Source of the DNA: an uncultured Sutterella sp.
GTDB lineage: Bacteria; Pseudomonadota; Gammaproteobacteria; Burkholderiales; Burkholderiaceae_F
NCBI GenBank assembly: GCA_900770335.1
Contig: CAAGKD010000074.1
Span: 1-21,201 of the forward strand
Reading direction: 5' to 3'
DNA length: 21,201 nt
Each line of letters starts with the position of its first letter. Within the stretch, counting starts at the first letter, position 1. This document shows positions 7,722-15,644 of this stretch, piece by piece. The position numbers and the translations under genes are program-made. The notes under the pieces were generated by a model. The model saw only the letters and a list, made by a program, of their open reading frames with translations. It was not told the DNA's origin and did not search any database.

Positions 7722-9187
7722 GACGCGCTCGCCTCCACCAGAACCTTCTTGGGGTCGAGCCCTCGCTCGGCTCTCCTCGAGAGGCGCTTGCCGAGCTCCA
7801 CGCCCGGCTGATCGAACGGATTCAGGCCGAAGAGGTGGCCGAGCATCGTCGTCTTGTGCTCGTACATCGCCATCAGGGCTCCGAGGCGCCGCGGCGTCAC
7901 CGCGTCGAGCACGATCGTCGAGACGGCGTTGAACCAGGGCGAGCCCGGATCGCGGGCGACAAGCGCCTCGGCCTGGGCGCGGGCGTTCGCGAGGAGCACG
8001 CGGTAGTGCTCAGCGTAGCGGTGGCCGGGCATCTCGCTCCAGACGAGGTCGATGCTCGTGCGGCCCGTGCCGTCGCGCAGCCACTGGTAGAAGCTGTGCT
8101 GGCCCTCGTTGCCGTTCGAGCCCCAGACGGCGAGGCCCGTCATGCCCTCGACGAGCCGGCCGTCGGGCCCGTGGGTCTTGCCGAGCGACTCCATCTCGAG
8201 CTGCTGCAGCCAGGGGACGAGCCCGCGCAGGCGCTCGTCGTAGGGCAGCAGGCAGTGCGAGGAGACGCCGAGCCGCGTGGCGTTCCACCATTCGACGAGC
8301 GCGAGGAGCGCGGGCAGGTTGCGCTCCGCGGGCTCGGCGACCGAATGCCGGTCCATCTCGTTGGCGCCCATCAGGAACTCCGTGAAGGACTCGGGCCCGA
8401 GCGCCAGGATGACGGGCAGGCCCACGGCGCTCCAGACCGAGAAGCGCCCGCCCACCCAGCTCCAGAGCCGGAAGGCGTTCTCCGGGGGCAGGCACATCAT
8501 CTCGGCGGCCTCGGGATTGGCCGAGGCGACCACCATGTGGCGGCTTCGGTCTGCGCCCACGATGCCGTTGTCAAGGAGCCACTGGTCGACAGCCGTCGCG
8601 TTCACCTGCGCCTCGCGCGTCGTGAAGCTCTTCGAAGAGACGATGACGAGCGTCGAGCGCGGATTGCAGACGGCGAGGATGCGCTCGAGGAGCACCCCGT
8701 CGACCGAGGAGAGAAAGTGCAGCCGCAGGTCCGGATTGGCCGTGCGCAGAGCGTGCCAGACGGCGTGCGGCCCCATGGAGGAGCCGCCGATGCCGATGTT
8801 GATCACGTCCGTGATGCGGTCGCCCCGGCAGCCGCGCCAGCGGCCCTCGCGGACGCGCCTCGCGAAGGAGAAGAGCCGCTCGCGCTCAGCGAGGACCTCC
8901 TCGTAGCGGGGCGCGTCCGGGGAGAACGCGCGCAGCGACGTATGCAGTGCCGCCCGGTTCTCGGCCTTGTTGACGATCGCCCCGGCGACCATCGCGCGAT
9001 GCGCCTCGAGAAGCCCCCGGCCGCGGGCGAGCTCTAGAAGCCCCGTGAGGTCCTCGCCCGTCATGCGCTGGCGCGAGAGGTCGAGCTTGATGCCGCAGGC
9101 GCAGGCGAGCGCCCGCTCGGGGGCGGTGTCGCGCAGGAACGGCTCGCCAGCCGCCGAGCCTTTCGTCGTGCTCTTCGTCGAAATCAT
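7718..9187 (-). CDS. pgi: Glucose-6-phosphate isomerase
   Basis: Pgi interconverts glucose-6-phosphate and fructose-6-phosphate. The 489-residue protein (from ATG 9187, with AAGGAA 8 bases upstream) carries the phosphate-binding GIGGSSMGP (132-140) and SSKSFTTREAQ (184-194), the first PROSITE-type signature WVGGRFSVWSAVGL (244-257) and the second around LNPFDQPGVELGK (455-467). H394 (AEHYR) and K467 correspond to catalytic residues of the family. The loop that normally reads GEPGTNGQH is GSNGNEGQH here (356-364), so S357 takes the place of the usual catalytic glutamate and E361 sits four residues later. An alternative ATG at 9223 overlaps the upstream stop by four bases but has no Shine-Dalgarno sequence. 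Cytosolic; the activity is likely, with the loop worth checking. Confidence 0.93.
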   Translation of the reverse strand: MISTKSTTKGSAAGEPFLRDTAPERALACACGIKLDLSRQRMTGEDLTGLLELARGRGLLEAHRAMVAGAIVNKAENRAALHTSLRAFSPDAPRYEEVLAERERLFSFARRVREGRWRGCRGDRITDVINIGIGGSSMGPHAVWHALRTANPDLRLHFLSSVDGVLLERILAVCNPRSTLVIVSSKSFTTREAQVNATAVDQWLLDNGIVGADRSRHMVVASANPEAAEMMCLPPENAFRLWSWVGGRFSVWSAVGLPVILALGPESFTEFLMGANEMDRHSVAEPAERNLPALLALVEWWNATRLGVSSHCLLPYDERLRGLVPWLQQLEMESLGKTHGPDGRLVEGMTGLAVWGSNGNEGQHSFYQWLRDGTGRTSIDLVWSEMPGHRYAEHYRVLLANARAQAEALVARDPGSPWFNAVSTIVLDAVTPRRLGALMAMYEHKTTMLGHLFGLNPFDQPGVELGKRLSRRAERGLDPKKVLVEASAS

Positions 9188-9219
9188 GGGTGAAATTCCT
9201 TCCGCACGGGTCGTGCGCG

Positions 9220-10602
9220 TCATTCAGGGATCGCGAGAGAGGGCTCGATCCGGCGCATCTCCTGCGTGAAGCGCGTGCGGATGCGCTCGAGCGACGCCTT
9301 CGAGTCGCCCTCGAAGCGCAGCACCACGACGGGGGTGGTGTTCGAGGAGCGCGCGAGCGCGAAGCCGTCCGCCCACTCGACGCGCACGCCGTCGACGGTG
9401 ATGACGCTCTCGGCGTCATCGAACCGGCACTCGGCGCGGAAGCGTTCGATGAAGCGCCTGGGCTCGCCTTCGGCCATCGGGATCTGGATCTCGGGGGTGT
9501 TGACCGCATTGGGCAGCGCCTCAAGCACACCCGAGGGGTTCTCCGAGCGCGAGAGGATCTCGAGAAGCCTCACGGCCGCGTAGAGGCCGTCGTCAAAGCC
9601 CGTCCAGCGCTCGTCGTTGAAGAAGATGTGTCCGGACATCTCGCCCGCGAAGGGCGCGCCCGTCTCGCGCAGCTTCGCCTTGACGAGGGAGTGCCCGGTC
9701 GGGCTGATCGCGGGGACGCCCCCCTTCTCGCGGACCCAGTCGACGAGCTTGCGCGAGCACTTGACGTCGTAGACGATCGGCGCGCCCGGGTGCGTTCTCA
9801 GGATGTCCTCGGCGAAGAGCATCATCAGGCGGTCCGGATAGATGACTTCGCCCGTGCGGGTGACGACGCCGATGCGGTCCGCGTCGCCGTCGAGGGCGAA
9901 GCCGTAGTCCGCGCCCGAGTCCTCGACGCGCACGATGAGGTCGCGCAGGTTCGCGGGCTTGGAGGGATCCGGGTGATGGTTCGGAAACGTGCCGTCAGGC
10001 TCGCAGTAAAGTCCATCGAGCTCGACGTCGAGCCGCGAGAAGAGCGCAAGCATCGTCGGGCCGCCGATGCCGTTGCCGGCGTCGGCGACGACCTTCAGGC
10101 GGCGGCCGATCGTGACTCCCGAGAGCGCCTTCTCGATGTAGGGCGCGACCGCGTCGACCCGCTCGATCTCGCCGGGCCTCTCGGCGACGATCCAGTCCTC
10201 GCGCTCGGCGCGGGCGCGGATGTCCTGGATCTTGTCGGCGAAGAGCGTCACGCCCGCGACCATCATCTTGAGGCCGTTCCACTCGGGCGGATTGTGCGAG
10301 CCCGTCACCGCGACGCCCGTGCCGTTGCCGAAGTGCTTCGTCGCGTAGTAGAGGACGGGCGTGGGAACCGCGCCCGCGTTGAGCACGCGGATGCCCGTCG
10401 AGGCGACGCCCTCGATGAGAGCGCCGAGCAGGCGCTCGCCCGAGACGCGTCCGTCGCGGGCGACGCAGAACGAGGGGGCGCCCGCCTCGACGGCGAGCGT
10501 GCCGAGCACGCGGCCGATCGCCCGGACGGCGTCCTCGGTGAGCGTCCTGTCCACGACGCCGCGGATGTCATAAGCCTTGAAGATGGATGCGTCGATCTGC
10601 AT
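9220..10602 (-). CDS. Phosphomannomutase/phosphoglucomutase (AlgC/ManB-type alpha-D-phosphohexomutase)
   Basis: Interconverts hexose 1- and 6-phosphates, supplying glucose-1-P for UDP-glucose (used by GalU) and/or mannose-1-P. The 460-residue length and domain order match the bifunctional AlgC type. Motifs are YDIRG (11-15), the phosphoserine loop TGSHNPPEWNG with S102, the Mg-binding DGDADR (238-243), GEMSGHIFF (about 324-332), and a C-terminal phosphate-binding loop RSSNTTP (about 427-433). GGAG lies 10 bases before the ATG. It is the first gene of the compact pgm-like/pgi/waaC/waaA/thiD string and is preceded by a 190-base structured leader. Whether it prefers mannose or glucose phosphates cannot be judged, so no symbol is given (algC, manB and pgm are all used for relatives). 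Confidence 0.92.
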   Translation of the reverse strand: MQIDASIFKAYDIRGVVDRTLTEDAVRAIGRVLGTLAVEAGAPSFCVARDGRVSGERLLGALIEGVASTGIRVLNAGAVPTPVLYYATKHFGNGTGVAVTGSHNPPEWNGLKMMVAGVTLFADKIQDIRARAEREDWIVAERPGEIERVDAVAPYIEKALSGVTIGRRLKVVADAGNGIGGPTMLALFSRLDVELDGLYCEPDGTFPNHHPDPSKPANLRDLIVRVEDSGADYGFALDGDADRIGVVTRTGEVIYPDRLMMLFAEDILRTHPGAPIVYDVKCSRKLVDWVREKGGVPAISPTGHSLVKAKLRETGAPFAGEMSGHIFFNDERWTGFDDGLYAAVRLLEILSRSENPSGVLEALPNAVNTPEIQIPMAEGEPRRFIERFRAECRFDDAESVITVDGVRVEWADGFALARSSNTTPVVVLRFEGDSKASLERIRTRFTQEMRRIEPSLAIPE

Positions 10603-10792
10603 CTGATTGTGTCTCCGAAAAGTTCCCGGACGGAGCGCGCGGGGCAGTCCCCCGCGCCGCTCCCGGCGAATCGCCCGAAATCATCCGGATTCGTCCGAAT
10701 CGTTCGGACTCCTGCGATTCCGCCCGTCTGGAGTTCCGCGCCCCGGCGTCCGCGAACAAGCTCAACTATATGTCTTTCTTATAAAAATTCTG
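10603..10792 (-). promoter_or_regulatory. Structured leader upstream of the hexose-phosphate mutase gene
   Basis: No coding signal is seen in this gap. In minus-strand order it holds an AT-rich patch (about 10757-10792) with a -10-like TATAGT (10770-10765); its best -35-like box, CTGACA (10796-10791), is 20 bases away, too far for a good promoter. Next come two overlapping inverted repeats: arms of 7 with a 3-base centre at 10693-10709, and arms of 6 with a 2-base centre at 10688-10701. A strong hairpin follows at 10632-10663 (13 pairs, one bulged C, 5-base loop), then GGAG and the start codon. The overlapping repeats share an arm and cannot both form. No ligand-binding class is recognised. 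Confidence 0.4.
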
Positions 10793-12568
10793 TCAGGCTC
10801 CGCCGCTCGGACGGGCGTCCGCGCCCATCTGCAGCCGGCAGAGATTCGCGTATTCACCCCCGCGGGCGAGAAGCTCCGCGGGCGAGCCCTCCTCGATGAT
10901 CCGGCCGCCCGACATCACGGCGATGCGGTCGGCGTTGTCCACGGTCGAGAGGCGGTGCGCGATCACGAGCGTCGTGCGGCCCCGCATGAGGCGCTCGAGC
11001 GCCGCCTTGATCTGGGCCTCGGACTCGCTGTCGAGGGCGCTCGTCGCCTCGTCGAGGATGAGGATCGGAGCGTTCTTGAGCAGCGCCCGCGCGATCGAGA
11101 TGCGCTGCTTCTGCCCGCCCGAGAGAAGCGATCCGCCCTCGCCCACGCGCGAGGCGAGGCCGTCGGGGAGGCTCCGGATGAAGTCCGTGAGGGCCGCGGC
11201 CTCGATCGCGGCCTCAACCTCTTCGTCCGTGGCGTGAGGAACGCCGTAGCGGATGTTCTCGCCGATCGTCGTGTCAAAGAGCACCACGTCCTGCGAGACG
11301 ATGGCGATGCTCCGCCTCAGGCTTGAGAGCGTGCAGTCGCGCACGTCATGCCCGTCGATCGCGACGCGCCCGCTCGTGACGTCCCAGAAGCGCGGGATGA
11401 GGTGCACGAGCGAGGTCTTGCCGGATCCCGAGAGGCCGACGAGCGCGACGTGCTCGCCCGGACGGACGTGAAGCGTCACGCCCTTGAGCGCGTCCTCGGT
11501 CGTCTCCGGATAGCGCAGGCGAACGTCCTCGAAGTCGATGCGCCCCTCGGGGCGGCCGAGGTCAAGCCTGCCGTCGTCGCGCTCGCGCTCCTCGTCGAGC
11601 ATGTCGAAGATGCTCTTGGAGGCGACGCTGATGCTCGCGAAGGTCGCGTTGAGGCCCGAGAGGTTCTGCAGGGGCGGCATCAGGAGGAGCATGGCCGAGA
11701 GGAACGTGATGAACTCGCCGATCGTGAGCATGCCGCGCTGGGCCTGCATGAGCGCGAAGGCGACGACGATCGCGACGCCCGTCATCGTGACGATCTGCGT
11801 CACGGGCGTGCCGAGGCCCTTCATCTTCTGCATGTTGAGCGCCGTGCGGCGGATCTGCTCGTTGATCGGGCGGAACCGCGCCATCTCAAAGTCATAGGCG
11901 TTGCTCACCTTGACGAGGCGCTCGGCCTCGTAAGACTCCTGCACGCGGCTCAGGACGTCGGCGATCGCGTCCTGGCTCTCGCGCACGATCCGGCGCGTCC
12001 TGCGGCTGATCGCGCGCAGGGCCACCGCGGCGACCGGTCCGACGACGCAGGCGACGAGCGTGAGCATCCAGTTCTCCCAGAGCAGGATGCCGAAGAGCGC
12101 GATCACCTGGATCGAGTCGCGCACGACGATGATCGCCGCCGAGACGGCGCCGCCCAGGGCGATGTTCGCCTCGTTGACGAACTTCGAGCACACGAGCCCG
12201 GTGCTGTGGCTCTGGTAGCGGTGGAAGGGCCACCGGAGCACGTTCTCGAAGAGCTGCGTGCGAAGCCGCACGAGCATGAGCTGGCTCACCTTCGTGAGCA
12301 TGTACGTGCTCATGACGGTCGAGACCGCGTAGAGAAGCGTCACGCCGATGAGCGCGGCGGGCGCCGCGACGATCACCCAGGCCTCCTGCTCGTAGAAGCC
12401 CTTGTCGGTGAGCTTGCCCAGGAGCGTCGCCGTGAGCGAGGACATGCTCGCCGCGCCGAGCATGTACACGCAGGCGAGGAGCAGCTTGCCCTTGTAGGGC
12501 AGCGCATAGGCGGCGAGCCGCGTCAGGCTGGGATCCGCCCCGGAGAGCATTTTCTTCAGAAAGTTCAT
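10793..12568 (-). CDS. msbA: MsbA-type lipid A export ABC transporter (ATP-binding/permease), copy 1
   Basis: Half-transporter of 591 residues with six membrane helices (about residues 27-310) fused to an ABC ATPase; homodimers of this family flip lipid A-core across the inner membrane. ATPase motifs are Walker A GLSGSGKT (378-385), Q-loop Q426, signature LSGGQ (482-486), Walker B ILILDEA (502-508) and the H-loop IAHRLS. KFVNEANIALGG in the cytoplasmic loop matches the second copy. It lies 12 bases downstream of the other exporter gene, suggesting co-transcription. The substrate could be lipid A-core or another lipid; the sequence gives the family but not the cargo. No lpxK, the usual msbA neighbour, is present. 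Confidence 0.88.
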   Translation of the reverse strand: MNFLKKMLSGADPSLTRLAAYALPYKGKLLLACVYMLGAASMSSLTATLLGKLTDKGFYEQEAWVIVAAPAALIGVTLLYAVSTVMSTYMLTKVSQLMLVRLRTQLFENVLRWPFHRYQSHSTGLVCSKFVNEANIALGGAVSAAIIVVRDSIQVIALFGILLWENWMLTLVACVVGPVAAVALRAISRRTRRIVRESQDAIADVLSRVQESYEAERLVKVSNAYDFEMARFRPINEQIRRTALNMQKMKGLGTPVTQIVTMTGVAIVVAFALMQAQRGMLTIGEFITFLSAMLLLMPPLQNLSGLNATFASISVASKSIFDMLDEERERDDGRLDLGRPEGRIDFEDVRLRYPETTEDALKGVTLHVRPGEHVALVGLSGSGKTSLVHLIPRFWDVTSGRVAIDGHDVRDCTLSSLRRSIAIVSQDVVLFDTTIGENIRYGVPHATDEEVEAAIEAAALTDFIRSLPDGLASRVGEGGSLLSGGQKQRISIARALLKNAPILILDEATSALDSESEAQIKAALERLMRGRTTLVIAHRLSTVDNADRIAVMSGGRIIEEGSPAELLARGGEYANLCRLQMGADARPSGGA

Positions 12569-12580
12569 GTCATTCCCGTT

Positions 12581-14377
12581 TCAGATGCTCACTGTGGCCT
12601 CAGTGCCCTCGCCGGCCGGGGCGGCCTTGGGGCCCTGCAGGCGCCAGAAGCGCGCATAGACGCCATCCTGCGCGAGAAGCTCGCGGTGCGTGCCCGTTTC
12701 GCGCACGACGCCGTCGGCGAGCACCACGATCCGCGTGGCGTTCTCGACCGTGGAGAGGCGGTGCGCGACGATGAAGGTCGTGCGGTTGCGCATGAGCCCC
12801 TCGAGCGCGAGCTTGACGTGGTGCTCGCTCTGCGCGTCGAGGGCGCTCGTCGCCTCGTCGAGGATGAGGATCGGCGCGTCCTTGAGAAGCGCCCGCGCGA
12901 TCGAGATGCGCTGCTTCTGTCCGCCCGAAAGGCGGCCGCCCGCCTCGCCCACGGGCGTGTCGAGCCCCTGCGGGAGCGAGTCGATGAAGTCCGAGAGCGA
13001 CGCGGCCTCGACCGCGGCGCGGATCGCCTCCTCGCCCGCATCGGGCGCGCCGTAGGTGAGGTTGTCGCGGATCGTGCCGTCAAAGAGCTGCACGTCCTGC
13101 GAGACGATCGCGATCTGGCGCCTGAGGCTCTCGAGCGTCACGTCCTGCGTGTCGACGCCGTCAAAGAGAATCCTGCCGCCCGTCGGGTTCCAGAAGCGCG
13201 GAAGCATGTTGACGAGCGAGGACTTGCCCGAGCCCGAGGCGCCCACGAAGGCGACGCTCTCGCCGGGGCGGACGGCGAGCGAGAAGTCGTCCACCGCGAC
13301 CCTGTTCGCGCCGGGGTAGCGCAGCGTCACGTGCTCGAAGACGACCTCGCCCCGGATGCGTCCGAGCTCGATGCGGCCCTTGTCCTCCTCCCAGGGCTCG
13401 TCGAGCGTGGCGAAGATCGATCCGGCCGCCACCGCCATGCCGACGAAGGTCGCGTTGAGGCCCGTGAGGCGCCTCAGGGGCGGAAGGATCAGGAGCATGG
13501 CCGTGAGGAAGGTCACGAACTCGCCGAGCGTGAGCATGCCGTGCTGGGCCTCGACAAGGGCGATCGTGAGCACAACGGCGACGCCGGCCATGCCGATGAG
13601 CTGTGTGGCGGGCGTGCCGATCGAGCCGATCTTCGTCATTCGCAGCGCCAGATTCTTCACGACCTCGTTGACCTGCGCGAAGCGCTCGAGCTCGTAGCCG
13701 TAGGCGTCAGCGACCTTGATGACGCCGTGCGCCTCGTAGCTCTCCTTGACGCGCACGAGAAGCGTGGCGATGTTCTCCTGCGCGCTCGCCATGATCGACT
13801 TCAGGCGCGAGGAGATGAACTTGAGGAGCCACGCGATCGCCGGCGCAATGAGGAGCGTGACGAGCGTGAGCGTCACGTTGTGCCAGACGAGCACCGCCAT
13901 GAGCGCGACGACCTGGAGCGAGTCGCGAAAGAGGATGATCGAGCTCTTGGCGGCCGAGGAGAGCGCCGCGTTGGCCTCGTTGACGAACTTCGAGGCGACC
14001 AGGCCCGTGGTGTTCCTCTGATAGGCGGACGCGGGCCAGCGCAGGATCGCGCGGAAGAGCTCCTCGCGAAGCTCCCTGAGCAGCCCCTGGCTCGCCTTGG
14101 CGAGAAGGTAGTTGCTCATGAACATGCTCCCGCCGTGCAGGAAGGAGATGAGGATGAGTCCGATCGGCGCGGCCACGACGATCCACGGCTGCTTGTCGTA
14201 GAAGCCCAGGTCCGTGAGCTTGCCGAGGAGCATGGCGACGAGCGAGGACGAACAGGCCGCGATGACCATGCTGGTCACGGCGCCGGCGAGAAGCCAGCGG
14301 TATTTCGGCAGATACGCCGCGAGCCGCCTCAGATTGGGATCGAGCCGGCTGTACTGCGCGAGAAGGAAAGCTTTCAT
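12581..14377 (-). CDS. msbA: MsbA-type lipid A export ABC transporter (ATP-binding/permease), copy 2
   Basis: 598 residues with the same architecture as its downstream neighbour: six membrane helices (about 28-312) followed by the ATPase. Motifs are Walker A GASGSGKS (379-386), Q427, LSGGQ (483-487), Walker B ILILDEA (503-509) and a VAHRLS H-loop. The two proteins align almost without gaps (LLGKLTDxGFY, SKFVNEANxAL, GLNATF in both), so they look like an old tandem duplication. They differ in the last 20 or so residues and in the periplasmic and helix surfaces. The start is ATG 14377 with no obvious Shine-Dalgarno sequence. A -10-like GATAAT lies at 14412-14407. It begins the minus-strand envelope block, divergent from the heptose operon. 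Either copy, or a heterodimer, could be the true lipid A flippase. Confidence 0.88.
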   Translation of the reverse strand: MKAFLLAQYSRLDPNLRRLAAYLPKYRWLLAGAVTSMVIAACSSSLVAMLLGKLTDLGFYDKQPWIVVAAPIGLILISFLHGGSMFMSNYLLAKASQGLLRELREELFRAILRWPASAYQRNTTGLVASKFVNEANAALSSAAKSSIILFRDSLQVVALMAVLVWHNVTLTLVTLLIAPAIAWLLKFISSRLKSIMASAQENIATLLVRVKESYEAHGVIKVADAYGYELERFAQVNEVVKNLALRMTKIGSIGTPATQLIGMAGVAVVLTIALVEAQHGMLTLGEFVTFLTAMLLILPPLRRLTGLNATFVGMAVAAGSIFATLDEPWEEDKGRIELGRIRGEVVFEHVTLRYPGANRVAVDDFSLAVRPGESVAFVGASGSGKSSLVNMLPRFWNPTGGRILFDGVDTQDVTLESLRRQIAIVSQDVQLFDGTIRDNLTYGAPDAGEEAIRAAVEAASLSDFIDSLPQGLDTPVGEAGGRLSGGQKQRISIARALLKDAPILILDEATSALDAQSEHHVKLALEGLMRNRTTFIVAHRLSTVENATRIVVLADGVVRETGTHRELLAQDGVYARFWRLQGPKAAPAGEGTEATVSI

Positions 14378-14665
14378 TATTGGCGGAAAAACACAATCGC
14401 CCCCGCATTATCCACGGCTCACCCTCAGGAATCCACGTTTTCCGCGAGCGCGGGCCTCCCGCGCGGGCGCCCGGAGCGCTCCGGAGCGGCCCGCGGCTCT
14501 CTTTGGAATCAAGGAATTGCAGGGCGCCCGGGCGGGCGACCTTCCGGGCGGGGCCCGGCCGTACAATTGCGGGCGACGCCGCGGGCGCGACGCCCGGAGC
14601 CCCCGCGAAGCCCGCCCCTGGCCGCCAAAAGCCACCCAAAGCCACCAAAAGGATCCTGTTCTCCG
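14378..14665. promoter_or_regulatory. Divergent regulatory region between msbA copy 2 and rfaE1
   Basis: This 288-base gap separates two divergent envelope operons, and I see no coding signal in it. For the minus strand, GATAAT (14412-14407) lies 29 bases before the msbA start, with only a weak -35 (TGGATT, 17 bases upstream). For the plus strand, TACAAT (14562-14567) lies 98 bases before rfaE1, with no good -35. The middle holds a perfect 14-base palindrome (14471-14484) flanked by further pairing arms (14463-14468 with 14489-14494), and a 6-bp hairpin at 14544-14558. The promoters are tentative; the hairpins are directly visible. Confidence 0.4.
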
Positions 14666-15601
14666 ATGGACAAGCAGCAACTCAAGTCCGCCCGGGTGCT
14701 CGTCGCCGGCGACGCCATGCTCGACCGCTACTGGTTCGGCGACGCCGAGCGCATCTCGCCCGAGGCCCCGGTGCCCGTCGTGCGCGTCGCACGGGTCGAG
14801 GAGCGCCTCGGCGGCGCGGCCAACGTCGCGCGCAACATCGCCACGGTCGGCGCCGCCTCCACGCTTCTGTCCGTCGTGGGCGGAGACGAGGCGGGCCGCA
14901 CGATCGAGCGGCTTCTTCTTGCCGAAGGCATCACCCCGCGGCTCGAGTTCGACGACAAGCTCCGCACCACGGTGAAGCTGCGCGTCGTCGCCCGGCAGCA
15001 GCAGCTCGTGCGCTGCGACTTCGAGGACCTTCCGGCCGAGGAATCCCTCCTTCGCCATCTCGGCCGCTTCGAGGAGCTGCTCGCCCAAAGCGACGCGCTC
15101 ATCCTCTCGGACTACGGCAAGGGCGGACTCTCGCACATCACCGCGATGATCGAGGCGGCGCGCCGCCGCGGCATTCCGATCCTCATCGACCCCAAGGGCG
15201 ACGACTACGAGCGCTACCGCGGCGCCACCGTGATCACGCCCAACCGCGCCGAGCTCAGGCAGGTGATCGGCGCCTGGCGCGACGAGGCCGACCTCATCGA
15301 GCGCGCGCAGAGCCTTCGCGCCCGGCTCGGCCTCACCTATCTCCTGCTCACGCGCTCCGAGGAGGGCATGACCCTCTTCGGGCCCGAGGGCGAGTTCAAC
15401 GTCCCCGCGCAGGCGCGCGAGGTCTATGACGTCTCAGGCGCGGGCGACACCGTCATCGCCGTGCTCGCATCGATGCTCGCCGCGGGCATGCCCGTGCGCG
15501 AGGCCGTGCGCACCGCCAACCGCGCCGGCGGCATCGTCGTCGGGAAGCTCGGCACCGCCGCGGTATCCTTCGAGGAGCTTTTCGACGGCGGCGCCCGCTG
15601 A
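14666..15601 (+). CDS. rfaE1: D-glycero-beta-D-manno-heptose-7-phosphate kinase (RfaE1/HldA)
   Basis: Phosphorylates D-glycero-D-manno-heptose 7-phosphate at C1 to the 1,7-bisphosphate, the second step of ADP-heptose synthesis. The 311-residue protein is a PfkB-type kinase: VLVAGDAMLDRYWFGDAERI (11-30), RLGGAANVARNIA (47-59), the heptokinase-specific DPKGDDYERYRGATVITPN (175-193), and the anion-hole/catalytic motif DVSGAGDT with D261 as the base. It contains only the kinase half of the E. coli HldE fusion; the adenylyltransferase half is the separate rfaE2 gene downstream. The ATG at 14666 is chosen because homology begins right after it, although the nearest purine-rich sequence (AAAAGGAT) is about 12 bases away. 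First gene of the four-gene plus-strand heptose operon. Confidence 0.95.
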   Translation: MDKQQLKSARVLVAGDAMLDRYWFGDAERISPEAPVPVVRVARVEERLGGAANVARNIATVGAASTLLSVVGGDEAGRTIERLLLAEGITPRLEFDDKLRTTVKLRVVARQQQLVRCDFEDLPAEESLLRHLGRFEELLAQSDALILSDYGKGGLSHITAMIEAARRRGIPILIDPKGDDYERYRGATVITPNRAELRQVIGAWRDEADLIERAQSLRARLGLTYLLLTRSEEGMTLFGPEGEFNVPAQAREVYDVSGAGDTVIAVLASMLAAGMPVREAVRTANRAGGIVVGKLGTAAVSFEELFDGGAR

Positions 15602-15644
15602 TCCGCCCCGCCCGTCCCTCATCAAATTTGGAAATCACAGACTC

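Noticed and set aside
9188..9223. ATG at 9223 as the pgi start (four-base overlap with the mutase stop)
   Set aside because: Attractive because the string uses such overlaps, but it has no Shine-Dalgarno sequence, and ATG 9187 has AAGGAA at 8 bases. Left as the alternative.
11348..15601. A single 1417-codon plus-strand open frame running through the exporter genes into rfaE1
   Set aside because: Upstream of 14666 it is antisense to two intact MsbA-type genes and has the Arg/Asp/Glu/Val/Ala-rich composition typical of GC-rich shadow frames. Only its last 312 codons are real (rfaE1).
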